Source of the DNA: Bacillota bacterium
GTDB lineage: Bacteria; Bacillota; Clostridia; Christensenellales; Borkfalkiaceae
Direction: 5' to 3'
Length of the DNA: 13,485 bases
Assembly (NCBI GenBank): GCA_023403375.1
Contig: JAEYEN010000073.1
Location: 1 to 13,485 of the forward strand
Below are positions 7,229 through 13,485 of this stretch, piece by piece. Position 1 is the stretch's first letter. Each line of letters begins with the position of its first letter. The notes beneath the pieces were generated by a model that saw nothing but the letters and a program-made list of their open reading frames with translations, was not told where the DNA came from and did not search any database. A program made the position numbers and the translations under genes.

Positions 7229-7257
7229 TTGACACCGTTTTTTTATAGTGTTATAAT
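7229..7257 (+). promoter_or_regulatory. Consensus promoter for the glutamate synthase operon
   Basis: TTGACA (7229-7234), exactly 17 bases, then TATAAT (7252-7257), with transcription expected to start near 7264. Both hexamers match the housekeeping consensus fully. It faces right towards gltB1 and mirrors the glnN promoter. Confidence 0.93.
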
Positions 7258-7267
7258 GCGAACGTAA

Positions 7268-7323
7268 AAAGGGCAATGGAGTCCTGCGCTTAAATTTAAG
7301 CAACTCTCCGTCGCCCTTTTTTT
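7268..7323 (+). terminator. Start-proximal nested hairpin and T-tract (putative attenuator or small RNA)
   Basis: The outer stem AAAGGGC (7268-7274) pairs with GCCCTTT (7313-7319). After one mismatch a second stem forms, ATGGAG (7276-7281) with CTCCGT (7306-7311). A 14-base palindrome GCTTAAATTTAAGC (7288-7301) makes the tip. The structure runs straight into T7 (7317-7323). It starts only a few bases after the predicted start site, so the stopped product would be an RNA of about 60 nt that is almost entirely this hairpin. The same sequence also leaves a run of five T on the minus strand, so weak termination in the other direction is possible. No known riboswitch core was recognised. Confidence 0.75.
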
Positions 7324-7334
7324 GTTTTTATAAA

Positions 7335-7411
7335 ACCAAAAACGCCTAAACATTATATATATTTTAAGATTAAGTAGATTTTTAAAAATATAAAGCAGCG
7401 TGGGTTTTGGT
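7335..7411 (+). repeat. Long-range complementary arms in the gltB1 leader
   Basis: ACCAAAA (7335-7341) can pair with TTTTGGT (7405-7411), and ACGC (7342-7345) with GCGT (7398-7401), leaving a 3-base GGG bulge and a loop of about 52 AT-rich bases. The closing stem ends 12 bases before the gltB1 ribosome binding site. It may be chance in AT-rich DNA or part of the leader's fold. Confidence 0.35.
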
Positions 7412-7438
7412 AAAAATACGGTTAAAGGAGAAATCAGA

Positions 7439-8518
7439 ATGAAAAAGGAAGGCGAAATAAGAATTCCGTCGGGCTGTGCGATTGCAGGTATATTTGCAAA
7501 AGACGGCTCTAAAATATGCGGCGATACCATTGTCGGCTCTATGTCGGTTATGCACGACAGGTCTAACGGATTAGGCGGTGGGTTTGCAGGATACGGAATT
7601 TATCCCGAATATAAAGATTTTTACGCTTTCCACGTTTTTTACGACGGAAAAGCGGCGAAAGAAGAATGTGAAAAATATCTCGACGATAAGTTTGAGATAA
7701 TCAACCTGTCTAAAATTCCCGTAAGAAAAACTCCGTTGATTACAGACGAACCTTTAATCTGGCGTTACTTCGTTATGCCTAACCATAACCTGTTAAGGGA
7801 CAGTCAGTTAGACGAAAAAGAATACGTTGCGAGAAGCGTTATCAAGATAAATGCCGAGATAAAGGGCGCGTACGTATTTTCGAGCGGAAAAAATATGGGC
7901 TGTTTTAAGGGCGTAGGGTACCCCGAAGATATCGGCGAGTATTACAGATTATCCGATTACGAAGGGTATTCGTGGACGGCGCACGGAAGATATCCGACAA
8001 ACACCCCCGGTTGGTGGGGCGGCGCGCACCCGTTCTCGCTTCTGGATTTTTCTATCGTTCATAACGGCGAAATATCTTCTTACGACGCGAACCGCAGGTT
8101 TATAGAGATGTTCGGTTATAAATGCACGCTTTTAACGGATACCGAAGTTATTGCGTATATAATCGATTATCTGGTAAGAAAGAAAGGGCTTAGTATGGAA
8201 GAAACCGCGGCTGTAATAGCGGCGCCGTTCTGGAAAACAATAGAGAAAATGCCCGAAGAAAAGAAAAGTTTTTACGAATATATGCGTAAAGAGTTCCCAA
8301 GCCTTCTGATAACGGGTCCGTTTTCCATTCTCGTCGGGTTTAACGGCGGAATGATGGCGTTAAACGACAGGCTTAAACTTCGCTCTATGGTTACGGCGGA
8401 AAAAGGCGAAAAAGTTTTCTTTGCAAGCGAAGAGTGCGCTATAAGAAAAATGGAAAACAACGTGGACAGAATCTGGTCGCCCGAAGGCGGAGAACCGATT
8501 ATAGTTACGCTTAAATAA
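7439..8518 (+). CDS. Glutamate synthase, glutamine amidotransferase subunit (GltB domain 1)
   Basis: 359-residue stand-alone class II glutamine amidotransferase domain of the split, archaeal-type glutamate synthase. It frees ammonia from glutamine for the FMN core encoded next door. The likely nucleophile is C13 in PSGCAIAGIF, so about 12 residues must be trimmed to expose it. The glutaminase signature AHGRYPTNTPGWWGG and VHNGEISSY follow near the middle. The reading frame is open back to a GTG at 7400, but AAAGGAG at 7424-7430 sits eight bases before ATG 7439, which sets the start. It is the first gene of the right-hand operon, 10 bases before the next gene, and sits downstream of the attenuator-like leader. 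Other class II amidotransferases are excluded mainly by context. Confidence 0.9.
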   Translation: MKKEGEIRIPSGCAIAGIFAKDGSKICGDTIVGSMSVMHDRSNGLGGGFAGYGIYPEYKDFYAFHVFYDGKAAKEECEKYLDDKFEIINLSKIPVRKTPLITDEPLIWRYFVMPNHNLLRDSQLDEKEYVARSVIKINAEIKGAYVFSSGKNMGCFKGVGYPEDIGEYYRLSDYEGYSWTAHGRYPTNTPGWWGGAHPFSLLDFSIVHNGEISSYDANRRFIEMFGYKCTLLTDTEVIAYIIDYLVRKKGLSMEETAAVIAAPFWKTIEKMPEEKKSFYEYMRKEFPSLLITGPFSILVGFNGGMMALNDRLKLRSMVTAEKGEKVFFASEECAIRKMENNVDRIWSPEGGEPIIVTLK

Positions 8519-8528
8519 AGGAGCAATT

Positions 8529-10034
8529 ATGAAATACGATTACGCGGATTACGAAATAGAAAGAAACGAAGCGCGTTGTACTAAATGCAGAATATGCGAG
8601 AAACAGTGCTTTAATCAAGTTCATAAATTTATAGAAACAAAAGACGGCGGAATAATGGTTTCCGACGAAACCAGATGCGTAAACTGCCACAGGTGTGTGG
8701 AGTTCTGTCCGACGAGAGCGCTTAAAATAGTTAAAAGCGATTTGACTTTCAAAGACAACAAAAATTGGAGCGACGCCACTATAAAAGAAATATATAAACA
8801 GTCCGAAAGCGGCGGTGTTCTTTTATCGTCTATGGGGTGTCCGGACGATTTGCCCGTTTATTTTGATAAAATTCTGATAAACGCTTCGCAGGTAACAAAC
8901 CCGTCAATCGACCCGCTCAGGGAACCTATGGAAACAAAAGTGTTTTTGGGCAAAAAATCGCACGAGATAGTAAGGGACGGTATGGGCAAAATCGTACCCG
9001 ACAGGTCGCCCGAACTCACGCTCGATTTACCTATAATGTTTTCCGCAATGAGTTACGGCTCTATAAGTTACAACGCGCACGAAAGTCTTGCGAGAGCGGC
9101 AACCAAACTCGGAACGTATTACAACACGGGCGAAGGCGGACTTCACAAGGACTTTTATAAATACGGCAAAAACACGATAGTGCAGGTGGCTTCGGGCAGA
9201 TTCGGGGTATATAAAGATTATCTCGAAGCGGGCGCGGCGATAGAGATTAAAATGGGTCAGGGCGCAAAACCCGGAATCGGCGGACATCTTCCCGGTGCTA
9301 AAATAACGGAAGACGTTTCGAGAACCCGTATGATACCCGTTGGGTCGGACGCGATTTCACCCGCTCCGCACCACGACATTTATTCAATCGAAGATTTAAG
9401 ACAGTTGGTTTACTCCTTAAAAGAAGCGACCGAATATAAAAAGCCTATCATCGTAAAGGTTGCGGCGGTGCATAATATCGCGGCTATTGCCAGCGGAATT
9501 GCAAGAAGCGGCGCAGACATAATTGCGATAGACGGGTTCAGGGGCGGCACGGGCGCCGCGCCGACGAGGATAAGAGATAACGTAGGTATCCCCATAGAAC
9601 TTGCGCTTGCCGCGGTAGACGCAAGGTTGAGAGAAGAAGGCATAAGAGATAACGTGTCCTTGGTTATAAGCGGTTCCATAAGAAACAGCGCGGACATAGT
9701 TAAGGCTATCGCTTTGGGTGCGGACGCAGTGTATATCGCGACTTCCGCGCTTATAGCAATGGGTTGTCATCTTTGCCGCAACTGTCAGTCGGGTAAGTGC
9801 AACTGGGGTATCGCAACGCAAGTTCCCGAACTCGTTAAAAGATTGAATCCGGACGTGGGTGCGGAAAGACTTGTCAATTTGCTCACCGCGTGGAACAGAG
9901 AAATTAAAGAGTTCATGGGCGGAATGGGAATAAACTCCATAGAAGCATTGCGCGGCAACCGTCTGATGCTGAGAGGCGTGGGACTTAACGAAAAAGAACT
10001 TGAAATACTCGGAATAAAGCACGCAGGCGAATAA
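8529..10034 (+). CDS. Glutamate synthase FMN/iron-sulfur core with N-terminal ferredoxin domain (GltB domain 2)
   Basis: 501 residues; the catalytic half that reductively adds ammonia to 2-oxoglutarate to give glutamate. The N-terminus carries two CX2CX2CX3C clusters (C17, C20, C23, C27 and C50, C53, C56, C60), an 8-iron ferredoxin-type domain. The FMN-binding barrel follows, with TGEGGLHKDF (200-209), MGQGAKPGIGGHLPG (242-256), ISPAPHHDI (276-284), DGFRGGTGAAP (335-345) and ISGSIRNSAD (380-389). C413, C419 and C424 in CX5CX4C match the [3Fe-4S] site of glutamate synthase. AAAGGAG (8517-8523) overlaps the stop of the previous gene, showing tight coupling. No NADPH-dependent GltD subunit is in the window, so electrons come from ferredoxin or a partner encoded elsewhere. 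Confidence 0.95.
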   Translation: MKYDYADYEIERNEARCTKCRICEKQCFNQVHKFIETKDGGIMVSDETRCVNCHRCVEFCPTRALKIVKSDLTFKDNKNWSDATIKEIYKQSESGGVLLSSMGCPDDLPVYFDKILINASQVTNPSIDPLREPMETKVFLGKKSHEIVRDGMGKIVPDRSPELTLDLPIMFSAMSYGSISYNAHESLARAATKLGTYYNTGEGGLHKDFYKYGKNTIVQVASGRFGVYKDYLEAGAAIEIKMGQGAKPGIGGHLPGAKITEDVSRTRMIPVGSDAISPAPHHDIYSIEDLRQLVYSLKEATEYKKPIIVKVAAVHNIAAIASGIARSGADIIAIDGFRGGTGAAPTRIRDNVGIPIELALAAVDARLREEGIRDNVSLVISGSIRNSADIVKAIALGADAVYIATSALIAMGCHLCRNCQSGKCNWGIATQVPELVKRLNPDVGAERLVNLLTAWNREIKEFMGGMGINSIEALRGNRLMLRGVGLNEKELEILGIKHAGE

Positions 10035-10110
10035 AAACGTTATCGGCTTTTGCGATTTTATAATAAAAGTATATACGCGGAACGGTATTTTTTAGATAAA
10101 GGAAAAAAAG

Positions 10111-10824
10111 ATGAAAAAAATCGACGCAAAGAATATTGATTACAGACAATTAAATGATATAATAAAAGAAAATAGCGAAATAACGCTTGTAAATTGCGAG
10201 GGGCAGCGTTTTATCGGCAGCGGAACGGAAGATAAGAAGATTATCATTTACGGCGTTGCGGGTAACGCGCTCGGCGCATATAACTGCGGCTCGTTTATAG
10301 AAACCTTTTCCAATGCGCAGGACGCTGTCGGCGACACGATGAATAAAGGTAAAATCGTCGTACACGGTTCCGTCGGCGATTCGTTAGGCTACGCTATGCG
10401 CGGCGGAGAGATTTTCGTAGAGCAAAACGCAGGGTATCGCGCAGGTATTCATATAAAAGAATACGGCGATATTAAGCCCGTAATCGTAATCGGCGGAAAG
10501 GCAGGGTGCTTTCTGGGCGAGTATCAGGCGGGCGGTCTGATAATAGTGTTAAACCTTAACGGCGATAAAATCGTAGGCGATTATTGCGGCACGGGCATGC
10601 ACGGCGGCAAAATGTTTTTAAGAACTTCTACTCCGCCGGCTGATTTACCGTCGCAGGTTAAAGTGGAAAAAGCGACGGATAAGGATTTGAAAGAGATAGA
10701 AAAGTACGTTGCGGAATATTGCGAATATTTCGGCAGAAGCGTTAAAGAGATTTTAAATTCCGATTTTTACGTTTTAACGCCTAACTCCGCAAACCCTTAC
10801 AGACAATTATACGTTCAGAATTAA
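10111..10824 (+). CDS. Glutamate synthase GXGXG-domain subunit (GltB domain 3)
   Basis: 237 residues forming the right-handed beta-helix that is the C-terminal domain of bacterial GltB but a separate protein in archaeal-type enzymes. Its role is structural, holding the amidotransferase and synthase parts together. Repeated glycine motifs are visible: GVAGNALGAYNCGS, GSVGDSLGYAMRGGE, NAGYRAGIH, GGKAGCFLGEYQAGG and GTGMHGGKMF. The last 60 residues are a helical tail ending in ANPYRQLYVQN. A 76-base gap separates it from the core gene; no clear terminator or promoter is seen there. AAAGGA lies seven bases before ATG 10111. Related GXGXG subunits occur in formylmethanofuran dehydrogenase, but the two preceding genes settle the assignment. 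Confidence 0.93.
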   Translation: MKKIDAKNIDYRQLNDIIKENSEITLVNCEGQRFIGSGTEDKKIIIYGVAGNALGAYNCGSFIETFSNAQDAVGDTMNKGKIVVHGSVGDSLGYAMRGGEIFVEQNAGYRAGIHIKEYGDIKPVIVIGGKAGCFLGEYQAGGLIIVLNLNGDKIVGDYCGTGMHGGKMFLRTSTPPADLPSQVKVEKATDKDLKEIEKYVAEYCEYFGRSVKEILNSDFYVLTPNSANPYRQLYVQN

Positions 10825-10832
10825 GGTAATTT

Positions 10833-11681
10833 ATGAAAATTAAATTTACTAAAATGCAAGGTCTGGGAAACGACTATATATACTTCGATTTGACGGACGG
10901 TAAAAAACTGCCGATTTCTCCGAACGAACTTTCAAAAAAGTTGTCGGACAGGCATTTCGGAATAGGCGGCGACGGTATAGTTCTTATACAAAAGAGCGAC
11001 GTGGCGGACGCTGAAATGCGTATGTTCAATGCCGACGGCAGCGAAGGTAAAATGTGCGGAAACGCCATTCGTTGCGTAGGAAAGTATCTCTACGAAAATA
11101 ATATAGTAAAATCACAGTCGATAGAAGTTGAAACGTTAAGCGGCATAAAACGGCTTGAAATCAACGTCGTTTCGGGCAGGGTAGACAGCGTTACGGTAAA
11201 TATGGGGAAACCCGATTTTTGTACGGAGCATATCCCCGTAAACGCCTGCGCTGAAACGGCGATTGATTACCCCTTGACCGTACTTGGAAAAGAGTATAAA
11301 ATAAATTGCGTTTCTATGGGTAACCCGCACTGCGTGGTGTTTACCGATAACCTTGAATTCGACATAGAAAAGATAGGTCGTGCGTTTGAAAATAATAAAA
11401 TTTTCCCCGACAGAGTAAATACCGAGTTTGTAAAAATTATAGATAAAGACAAATTCGGAATGCGCGTGTGGGAACGCGGCAGCGGCGAAACAATGGCTTG
11501 CGGAACAGGTGCTTCCGCCGTTGCGGCGGTTGCGGAAGATAAGGGGCTAATAGAAAAGAATAAAGAAGTTCAGGTCGTATTACGCGGCGGAACCCTGGGG
11601 ATAACCGTTACGGAAGCGGGCGTTTTAATGCGCGGCGCGGCGGAAAAAGTATTCGACGGCGAAATAGAAATTCAGCGGTAA
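10833..11681 (+). CDS. dapF: Diaminopimelate epimerase
   Basis: Converts LL-diaminopimelate to the meso form for peptidoglycan and lysine, without cofactor. The 282 residues match the family. Both catalytic cysteines are present: C75 in the SEGKMCGNAIRC segment and C223 in GSGETMACGTGASA. MQGLGNDYI (8-16) and GIGGDGI (43-49) complete the substrate site. It starts eight bases after the GXGXG gene, with AAGG overlapping that gene's stop codon, so it belongs to the glutamate synthase operon. The next gene makes its substrate. Confidence 0.97.
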   Translation: MKIKFTKMQGLGNDYIYFDLTDGKKLPISPNELSKKLSDRHFGIGGDGIVLIQKSDVADAEMRMFNADGSEGKMCGNAIRCVGKYLYENNIVKSQSIEVETLSGIKRLEINVVSGRVDSVTVNMGKPDFCTEHIPVNACAETAIDYPLTVLGKEYKINCVSMGNPHCVVFTDNLEFDIEKIGRAFENNKIFPDRVNTEFVKIIDKDKFGMRVWERGSGETMACGTGASAVAAVAEDKGLIEKNKEVQVVLRGGTLGITVTEAGVLMRGAAEKVFDGEIEIQR

Positions 11682-11697
11682 TTTAACGGTAAAATTT

Positions 11698-12879
11698 ATG
11701 TTTGATATAAACGAAAATTATTTAAAACTCAATAAAAACTATCTTTTTTCGGAAGTGGCGAAAAGGACGGCGGAGTTTAAGAAAAATAATCCCGACGTTA
11801 AACTTTTAAGAATGGGTATCGGCGACGTTACGCTTCCGCTTACCGAAAGCGTTGTGTCCGCAATGAAAAACGCTTTGACCGAAATGGGCGATAAATCTTC
11901 TTTCAGGGGATACGGTCCGGAACAAGGCTATGATTTTTTAAGAGAAAAGATAAGCGGTTATTATTCGGAAAGGAATATCGCGGTTGGCGCGGACGAAATC
12001 TTTGTTTCGGACGGCGCTAAATCGGACCTTGGTAATATTCTCGATATTTTGGGCAAAAACCTTTCCGTGCTTATTCCCGACCCCGTTTATCCGGTATACG
12101 TTGACACCAACTTAATGGATGGACGAAAGGTTTCGTTTGTAGAAGCGACGGAAGAAAACGGGTTCTTACCGCTTCCGGATGACAGCGTGAAAGCGGACGT
12201 GATATATATTTGTTCGCCGAACAACCCGACGGGCGCGGCGTACACTAAACCGCAATTAAAACTTTGGGTGGATTTTGCAAAGAAAAACGGCTCGCTTATT
12301 CTTTTCGACGCGGCTTACGAAAGATTTGTTTCCGAAAAAGACGTTTGCCGCAGTATTTACGAGATAGGCGGCGCAAAAGAATGTGCGGTAGAGTTTTGTT
12401 CGTTCTCAAAAACGGCGGGTTTTACCGGCGTAAGGTGCGGATATACCGTTGTTCCGAACGCGCTTTCGGTAAACGGCGTTAAACTGAAAGATTTGTGGCT
12501 TAGGCGACAGACTACAAAGTTCAACGGGGTAGGATATATCGTTCAAAGGGGCGCGGAAGCGGTCTTTACCGAAAAGGGAAAAGAAGAGATAGATAAAAAT
12601 ATCGCGTACTACAAAGAAAACGCGCGGATAATTTCCGAAGCGCTCGATAAATTAAACATTAAACATACGGGCGGAGTTAATTCCCCCTATATCTGGTTGA
12701 CATTACCGAAAGGCTACGACGGTTGGAGTTTTTTTGATTTGCTTCTTGAAAAAGCTGGCGTGGTGGGAACTCCCGGCGAAGGGTTCGGTAAAAACGGCAA
12801 AGGTTGTTTCAGACTTACCGCTTTTTCGGACAGAGAAACAACTATGCTTGCAATGGAAAGACTTAAAAATATATTTTAA
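11698..12879 (+). CDS. dapL: LL-diaminopimelate aminotransferase
   Basis: PLP enzyme of 393 residues that makes LL-diaminopimelate from tetrahydrodipicolinate, with glutamate as amino donor. It bypasses the acyl-blocked DapD/DapC/DapE steps. Visible features are the substrate region GIGDVTLPLT (40-49), FRGYGPEQGYDFLREKI (69-85), PDPVYPVYVDTN (127-138), the cofactor-binding SPNNPTGA (173-180), FDAAYERF (203-210), and the Schiff-base lysine K238 in SFSKTAGFTGVRCGY. The Y-DapL-type motifs and the neighbouring dapF favour this over a generic aspartate aminotransferase. The gap from dapF is 16 bases and the ribosome binding site is poor, so translation may depend partly on coupling. Its demand for glutamate fits its place behind glutamate synthase. 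Confidence 0.95.
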   Translation: MFDINENYLKLNKNYLFSEVAKRTAEFKKNNPDVKLLRMGIGDVTLPLTESVVSAMKNALTEMGDKSSFRGYGPEQGYDFLREKISGYYSERNIAVGADEIFVSDGAKSDLGNILDILGKNLSVLIPDPVYPVYVDTNLMDGRKVSFVEATEENGFLPLPDDSVKADVIYICSPNNPTGAAYTKPQLKLWVDFAKKNGSLILFDAAYERFVSEKDVCRSIYEIGGAKECAVEFCSFSKTAGFTGVRCGYTVVPNALSVNGVKLKDLWLRRQTTKFNGVGYIVQRGAEAVFTEKGKEEIDKNIAYYKENARIISEALDKLNIKHTGGVNSPYIWLTLPKGYDGWSFFDLLLEKAGVVGTPGEGFGKNGKGCFRLTAFSDRETTMLAMERLKNIF

Positions 12880-12891
12880 GGAAGAATGTAT

Positions 12892-13485
12892 ATGGAAAAT
12901 ACTTTCAGCGACGTAATGGAATATGTAAGAGAAGAAGACGTAAAATTTATACGTCTTGCCTTTTGCGATTTAACTGGAAACGTTAAAAACGCTTCAATTA
13001 TGCCCGATATGCTTGAAAAAGCGTTCAGACACGGCATATCGTTTGACGGTTCGGCGGTAAAAGGGTTTGAAAACCCCGAAAAATCGGATTTGTTTTTATT
13101 CCCCGACCCGAAAATGTTGACCCTTTTGCCATGGCGCCCTTCCCACGGGAAAGTTATAAGGCTTTTTTGCGATATAAAACATCCCGACGGAACGCCTTAC
13201 GAATACGATTGCAGAAACATACTTAAAAAAGCGGTAAATTACGCCGCTAAAAAAGGCATAAGATGTAACTTCGGAACGGAGTTTGAGTTTTACCTTTTCA
13301 AGTTGGACGAAAACGGCAATAAGACCGATATACCGTGCGATAACGCGGGGTATATGGACGTTGCGCCGCAGGATAAAGGCGAAAACATAAGGCGTGAAAT
13401 TTGCCTTACGATAGAAGAAATGGGGCTTTATCCCGAATGCTCTCATCACGAAGAAGGACCGGGGCAGAACGAGATAGACTTCAAA
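12892..13485 (+). CDS. glnA: Glutamine synthetase type I, 3' end outside the window
   Basis: First 198 residues of a GSI (usually about 440-450). The beta-grasp domain has FCDLTGNVKNASIM and FDGSAVKGF (51-59), then LFLFPDP and the LLPWRP segment. The catalytic domain begins with GTEFEFYLF, the metal-binding E-x-E strand, and reaches HHEEGPGQNEIDF at the window edge. ATG 12892 is preferred because AAGGAAG (12878-12884) is seven bases upstream; an in-frame ATG at 12886 is too close to that site. It starts 12 bases after dapL, so it is the sixth gene of the operon. Where Bacillus subtilis GS has Arg62 (GFVRIEESD), used for glutamine feedback inhibition, this protein has Asn61 (GFENPEKSD). The full enzyme class cannot be checked because the rest is missing. 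Confidence 0.95.
   Translation, partial: MENTFSDVMEYVREEDVKFIRLAFCDLTGNVKNASIMPDMLEKAFRHGISFDGSAVKGFENPEKSDLFLFPDPKMLTLLPWRPSHGKVIRLFCDIKHPDGTPYEYDCRNILKKAVNYAAKKGIRCNFGTEFEFYLFKLDENGNKTDIPCDNAGYMDVAPQDKGENIRREICLTIEEMGLYPECSHHEEGPGQNEIDFK

Noticed and set aside
7400..7438. Upstream GTG start adding 13 residues to the first glutamate synthase gene
   Set aside because: AAAGGAG at 7424-7430 lies inside that extension, eight bases before ATG 7439, and the shorter product places the Cys near the N-terminus as the family expects.
7040..7438. GlnR/TnrA box, ANTAR two-hairpin motif, glutamine riboswitch or T-box as the control element
   Set aside because: The nearest GlnR-like pair (TGTCA with AAACA at 7149-7169) has the wrong spacing. 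No pair of six-base ANNGNN loops, no glnA-riboswitch core and no T-box GGTGG-type sequence was found.
9417..10022. 201-codon open frame antisense to the glutamate synthase core gene
   Set aside because: It is fully inside a strongly conserved gene on the other strand, has a cysteine/arginine/tyrosine-rich composition with no recognisable domain, and no ribosome binding site that I could see.
12886..12891. ATG at 12886 as glnA start
   Set aside because: It is one base from the ribosome binding site AAGGAAG (12878-12884); ATG 12892, with seven bases between, has the normal distance.
13096..13449. 117-codon minus-strand open frame inside glnA
   Set aside because: It is antisense to conserved GSI motifs, and its protein resembles no known family.

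Overview
This window reads as a chromosomal segment from a low-to-moderate-GC Bacillota, most likely an uncultured anaerobic Clostridia-type bacterium. The evidence is strong AAGGAG-type ribosome binding sites, TTGACA/TATAAT promoters, an Rrf2 regulator with clostridial-style cysteines, a type III glutamine synthetase, a three-gene archaeal/clostridial-type glutamate synthase and an LL-diaminopimelate aminotransferase. No phage, transposon, CRISPR or RNA-operon signature was seen. The assignment is inference from gene content, not a species call.

Layout. (1) 1-1175, plus strand: the C-terminal two thirds of cysteine synthase (cysK), then a region with tandem and inverted repeats, then an Rrf2-family regulator. 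(2) 1289-1330: a perfect 18-bp-arm bidirectional terminator separating the regulator from the convergent operon. (3) 7039 down to 1461, minus strand: glutamine synthetase III (glnN), an ammonium transporter fused to a C-terminal PII domain, and a glutamine-dependent asparagine synthase (asnB). (4) 7040-7438: a divergent control region with two back-to-back promoters. Both have perfect TTGACA and TATAAT hexamers and 17-bp spacing, and each is followed almost at its start site by a terminator-like hairpin. (5) 7439-13485, plus strand: three glutamate synthase genes (amidotransferase, FMN/iron-sulfur core with ferredoxin domain, GXGXG domain), dapF, dapL and the first 198 codons of a type I glutamine synthetase (glnA), which runs off the end.

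How it works together. The fused transporter brings in or senses ammonium. GSIII and GSI make glutamine, the split GOGAT turns glutamine plus 2-oxoglutarate into glutamate, AsnB spends glutamine on asparagine, and DapL/DapF spend glutamate on meso-diaminopimelate for lysine and peptidoglycan. The window is therefore an ammonium-assimilation supercluster, with cysteine synthesis at its left edge. The enzymes belong to known families. The less ordinary parts are the Amt-PII fusion, which lacks the classic PII modification tyrosine, and the mirrored promoter-plus-hairpin arrangement, which suggests coordinated control of both operons by transcription attenuation. The trigger for that control cannot be read from the sequence.
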